A DNA stretch of 64,000 nt, from NCBI RefSeq assembly GCF_003024515.2, contig NZ_PYIX02000022.1:1-64000 (forward strand), given 5' to 3'. This document shows, piece after piece, positions 63,036 through 64,000 of the stretch. The stretch is from Acinetobacter sichuanensis. GTDB lineage: Bacteria > Pseudomonadota > Gammaproteobacteria > Pseudomonadales > Moraxellaceae. The stretch's first letter is position 1. Every line of letters begins with the position of its first letter. The notes beneath the pieces were generated by a model. It was not told the origin of the DNA and did no database searches. It saw only the letters and a program-made list of their open reading frames with translations. The position numbers and the translations under genes were made by a program.

Positions 63036-63093
63036 CATCACCCAACATAAAAATCCTCTTGAAAAATAAGTCTTTGACTTCAATTTTATAAGA

Positions 63094-63858
63094 TTATGGG
63101 CAACTATTTTTCTCTACAAATCCAACAATAGGTCCCAAATTAAAACGATGATCACTTCTATGGGCTTGTGGAATATAAGCACTTGAAATTGAGCCATCTA
63201 AATATAATGCCTGATCAATTTTTAAATTATCTTTAAAAATTTTTGCAAAATCATAAAAACTGATTTTTCCTCGACTAATCACAAAATACAATTCATTGTT
63301 TTTAACGCCGACCCCATTGCGTATTTTTAATGAGTCTGATTGCGGTAAAAATGAAGTATTTATTTCCCCATCTATAACCAACATTGGACCCGATTGAGTG
63401 GCATAATTGGCTTTAAACCCAGAGCTTGCATAGTGCTGTGTCGTTTGAATCATTGCGTGTTGATCATTCCATGCCAACACACCATTAGGTTGCATAAAAA
63501 AGTTACCAAACCCTTTCTTTTGTGTATTTAAACTTGAAATTTGTCGTGAATTTTCAATATATAAACCCACTACTGAATAATCCGCATGATACATTCCTGC
63601 ATTCATTGCAAAGCTTAAAACTTGACACTGAGGTAAATTTTTTGCGATTGCTTTAATTTTATTATACGGCTGCTGCTTTGTATCATTTAAAAACAATTTA
63701 AGCTGATTTAACTGGCGAATATGTACAACATCAGCAATTGTGTCATGATTTTTTTCGATTTTTATATATTCAGTTGTTGCGTGAACGCTAGATGTTGATA
63801 ATGAAAAAATACTGAAGATCATCAATGAAATACGCTCAAACGGATTTAAAACTTTCAC
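63094..63858 (-). CDS. exported phosphodiester glycosidase family protein (NAGPA domain)
   Basis: A protein of about 254 residues. The only start giving a normal signal peptide is GTG 63858 (MKVLNPFERISLMIFSIFSL, cleavage near SSVHA), with an AAAAGAG site about nine bases upstream; TTG 63864 and ATG 63822 are alternatives. The mature part matches the NAGPA/DUF2233 fold (FAMNAGMYHADYSVVGLYIE, GFGNFFMQPNGVLAW, YATQSGPMLVIDGEI, LYLDGSISSAYIP, each given in part). Relatives cleave N-acetylglucosamine-1-phosphodiester bonds; substrate unknown here. Confidence 0.72.
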   Translation of the reverse strand: MKVLNPFERISLMIFSIFSLSTSSVHATTEYIKIEKNHDTIADVVHIRQLNQLKLFLNDTKQQPYNKIKAIAKNLPQCQVLSFAMNAGMYHADYSVVGLYIENSRQISSLNTQKKGFGNFFMQPNGVLAWNDQHAMIQTTQHYASSGFKANYATQSGPMLVIDGEINTSFLPQSDSLKIRNGVGVKNNELYFVISRGKISFYDFAKIFKDNLKIDQALYLDGSISSAYIPQAHRSDHRFNLGPIVGFVEKNSCP

Positions 63859-64000
63859 TTGCAATGCTCTTTTAATGTGCTAAACCGAATATTAGAAGTA
63901 AATGAGTATCAATTCATTATTTAGTTGTAAATCTTTACTTAATTCTTGCTTTCAATGCTGCACATTTTAGTTGGGCTTCGCTATAATGTGACTATTCTTT
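63859..64000. other. window-end intergenic region
   Basis: AT-rich sequence upstream of the glycosidase gene, with no recognisable gene before the window ends. Confidence 0.4.

Noticed and set aside
1..64000. CRISPR arrays, tRNA/rRNA genes, prophage or transposase genes
   Set aside because: No regularly spaced repeats, no recognisable cloverleaf or rRNA sequence, and no integrase or transposase frames were found.

Overview
The window looks like a chromosomal segment of an Acinetobacter species. It is AT-rich, with short intergenic gaps and AAGG/GGAG ribosome binding sites. It carries genes with strong Acinetobacter signatures: a PcaU-type IclR regulator beside pcaI, anthranilate dioxygenase AntABC, an iif indole operon, a MopR-type phenol regulator and a multicomponent phenol hydroxylase. 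I saw no phage, plasmid or transposase genes, no tRNA or rRNA genes and no CRISPR array.

Layout. 1-7526: the 5' end of pcaI, a divergent PcaU-like regulator with a textbook three-repeat operator, then a cluster (SDR, aromatic-acid MFS symporter, NIPSNAP protein, KstD-like flavoprotein, second IclR regulator, second SDR) that may desaturate a cyclic acid into the pca pathway. 7710-15734: Fsr-type efflux pump with AraC regulator, J-domain protein, an orphan VanA-type Rieske oxygenase with a divergent MarR regulator, and an OsmC-YcaO fusion. 15977-22898: antABC, an aromatic-acid symporter, an AraC regulator and a CatM/BenM-like LysR regulator. 23394-26400: a DUF2147 gene broken by an amber codon, an exported LD-carboxypeptidase and an MHS transporter. 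26759-35329: a valine/isobutyrate catabolic operon with a divergent LysR regulator. 35420-41107: DsbG, an Lgt-like/thioredoxin fusion and DsbD, divergent from a two-component system. 41192-46471: a frameshifted EamA transporter, a triple-hairpin element, FadL and polyphosphate kinase.

46505-61026 is the most coherent block. MopR (sigma54 activator) lies 8 kb from its presumed target, mopKLMNOP, which has a -24/-12 promoter. Between them sit a MarR regulator, a nitrilase-fold protein lacking its catalytic cysteine, an AraC regulator and the iifABCD operon (indole to anthranilate). With antABC (anthranilate to catechol) and phenol hydroxylase (phenol to catechol), the window encodes two routes converging on catechol; ring cleavage (catA) is not in the window and pcaI is only a fragment. 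The end holds an arylsulfatase with an atypical active-site motif and a phosphodiester glycosidase.

I found no wholly unknown multigene system. The strongest leads are the Cys-to-Ala nitrilase-like protein beside the indole operon, the KstD-like cluster next to pcaU, the Lgt-like/thioredoxin fusion, the orphan Rieske oxygenase, the triple-hairpin element and two genes broken by single lesions.
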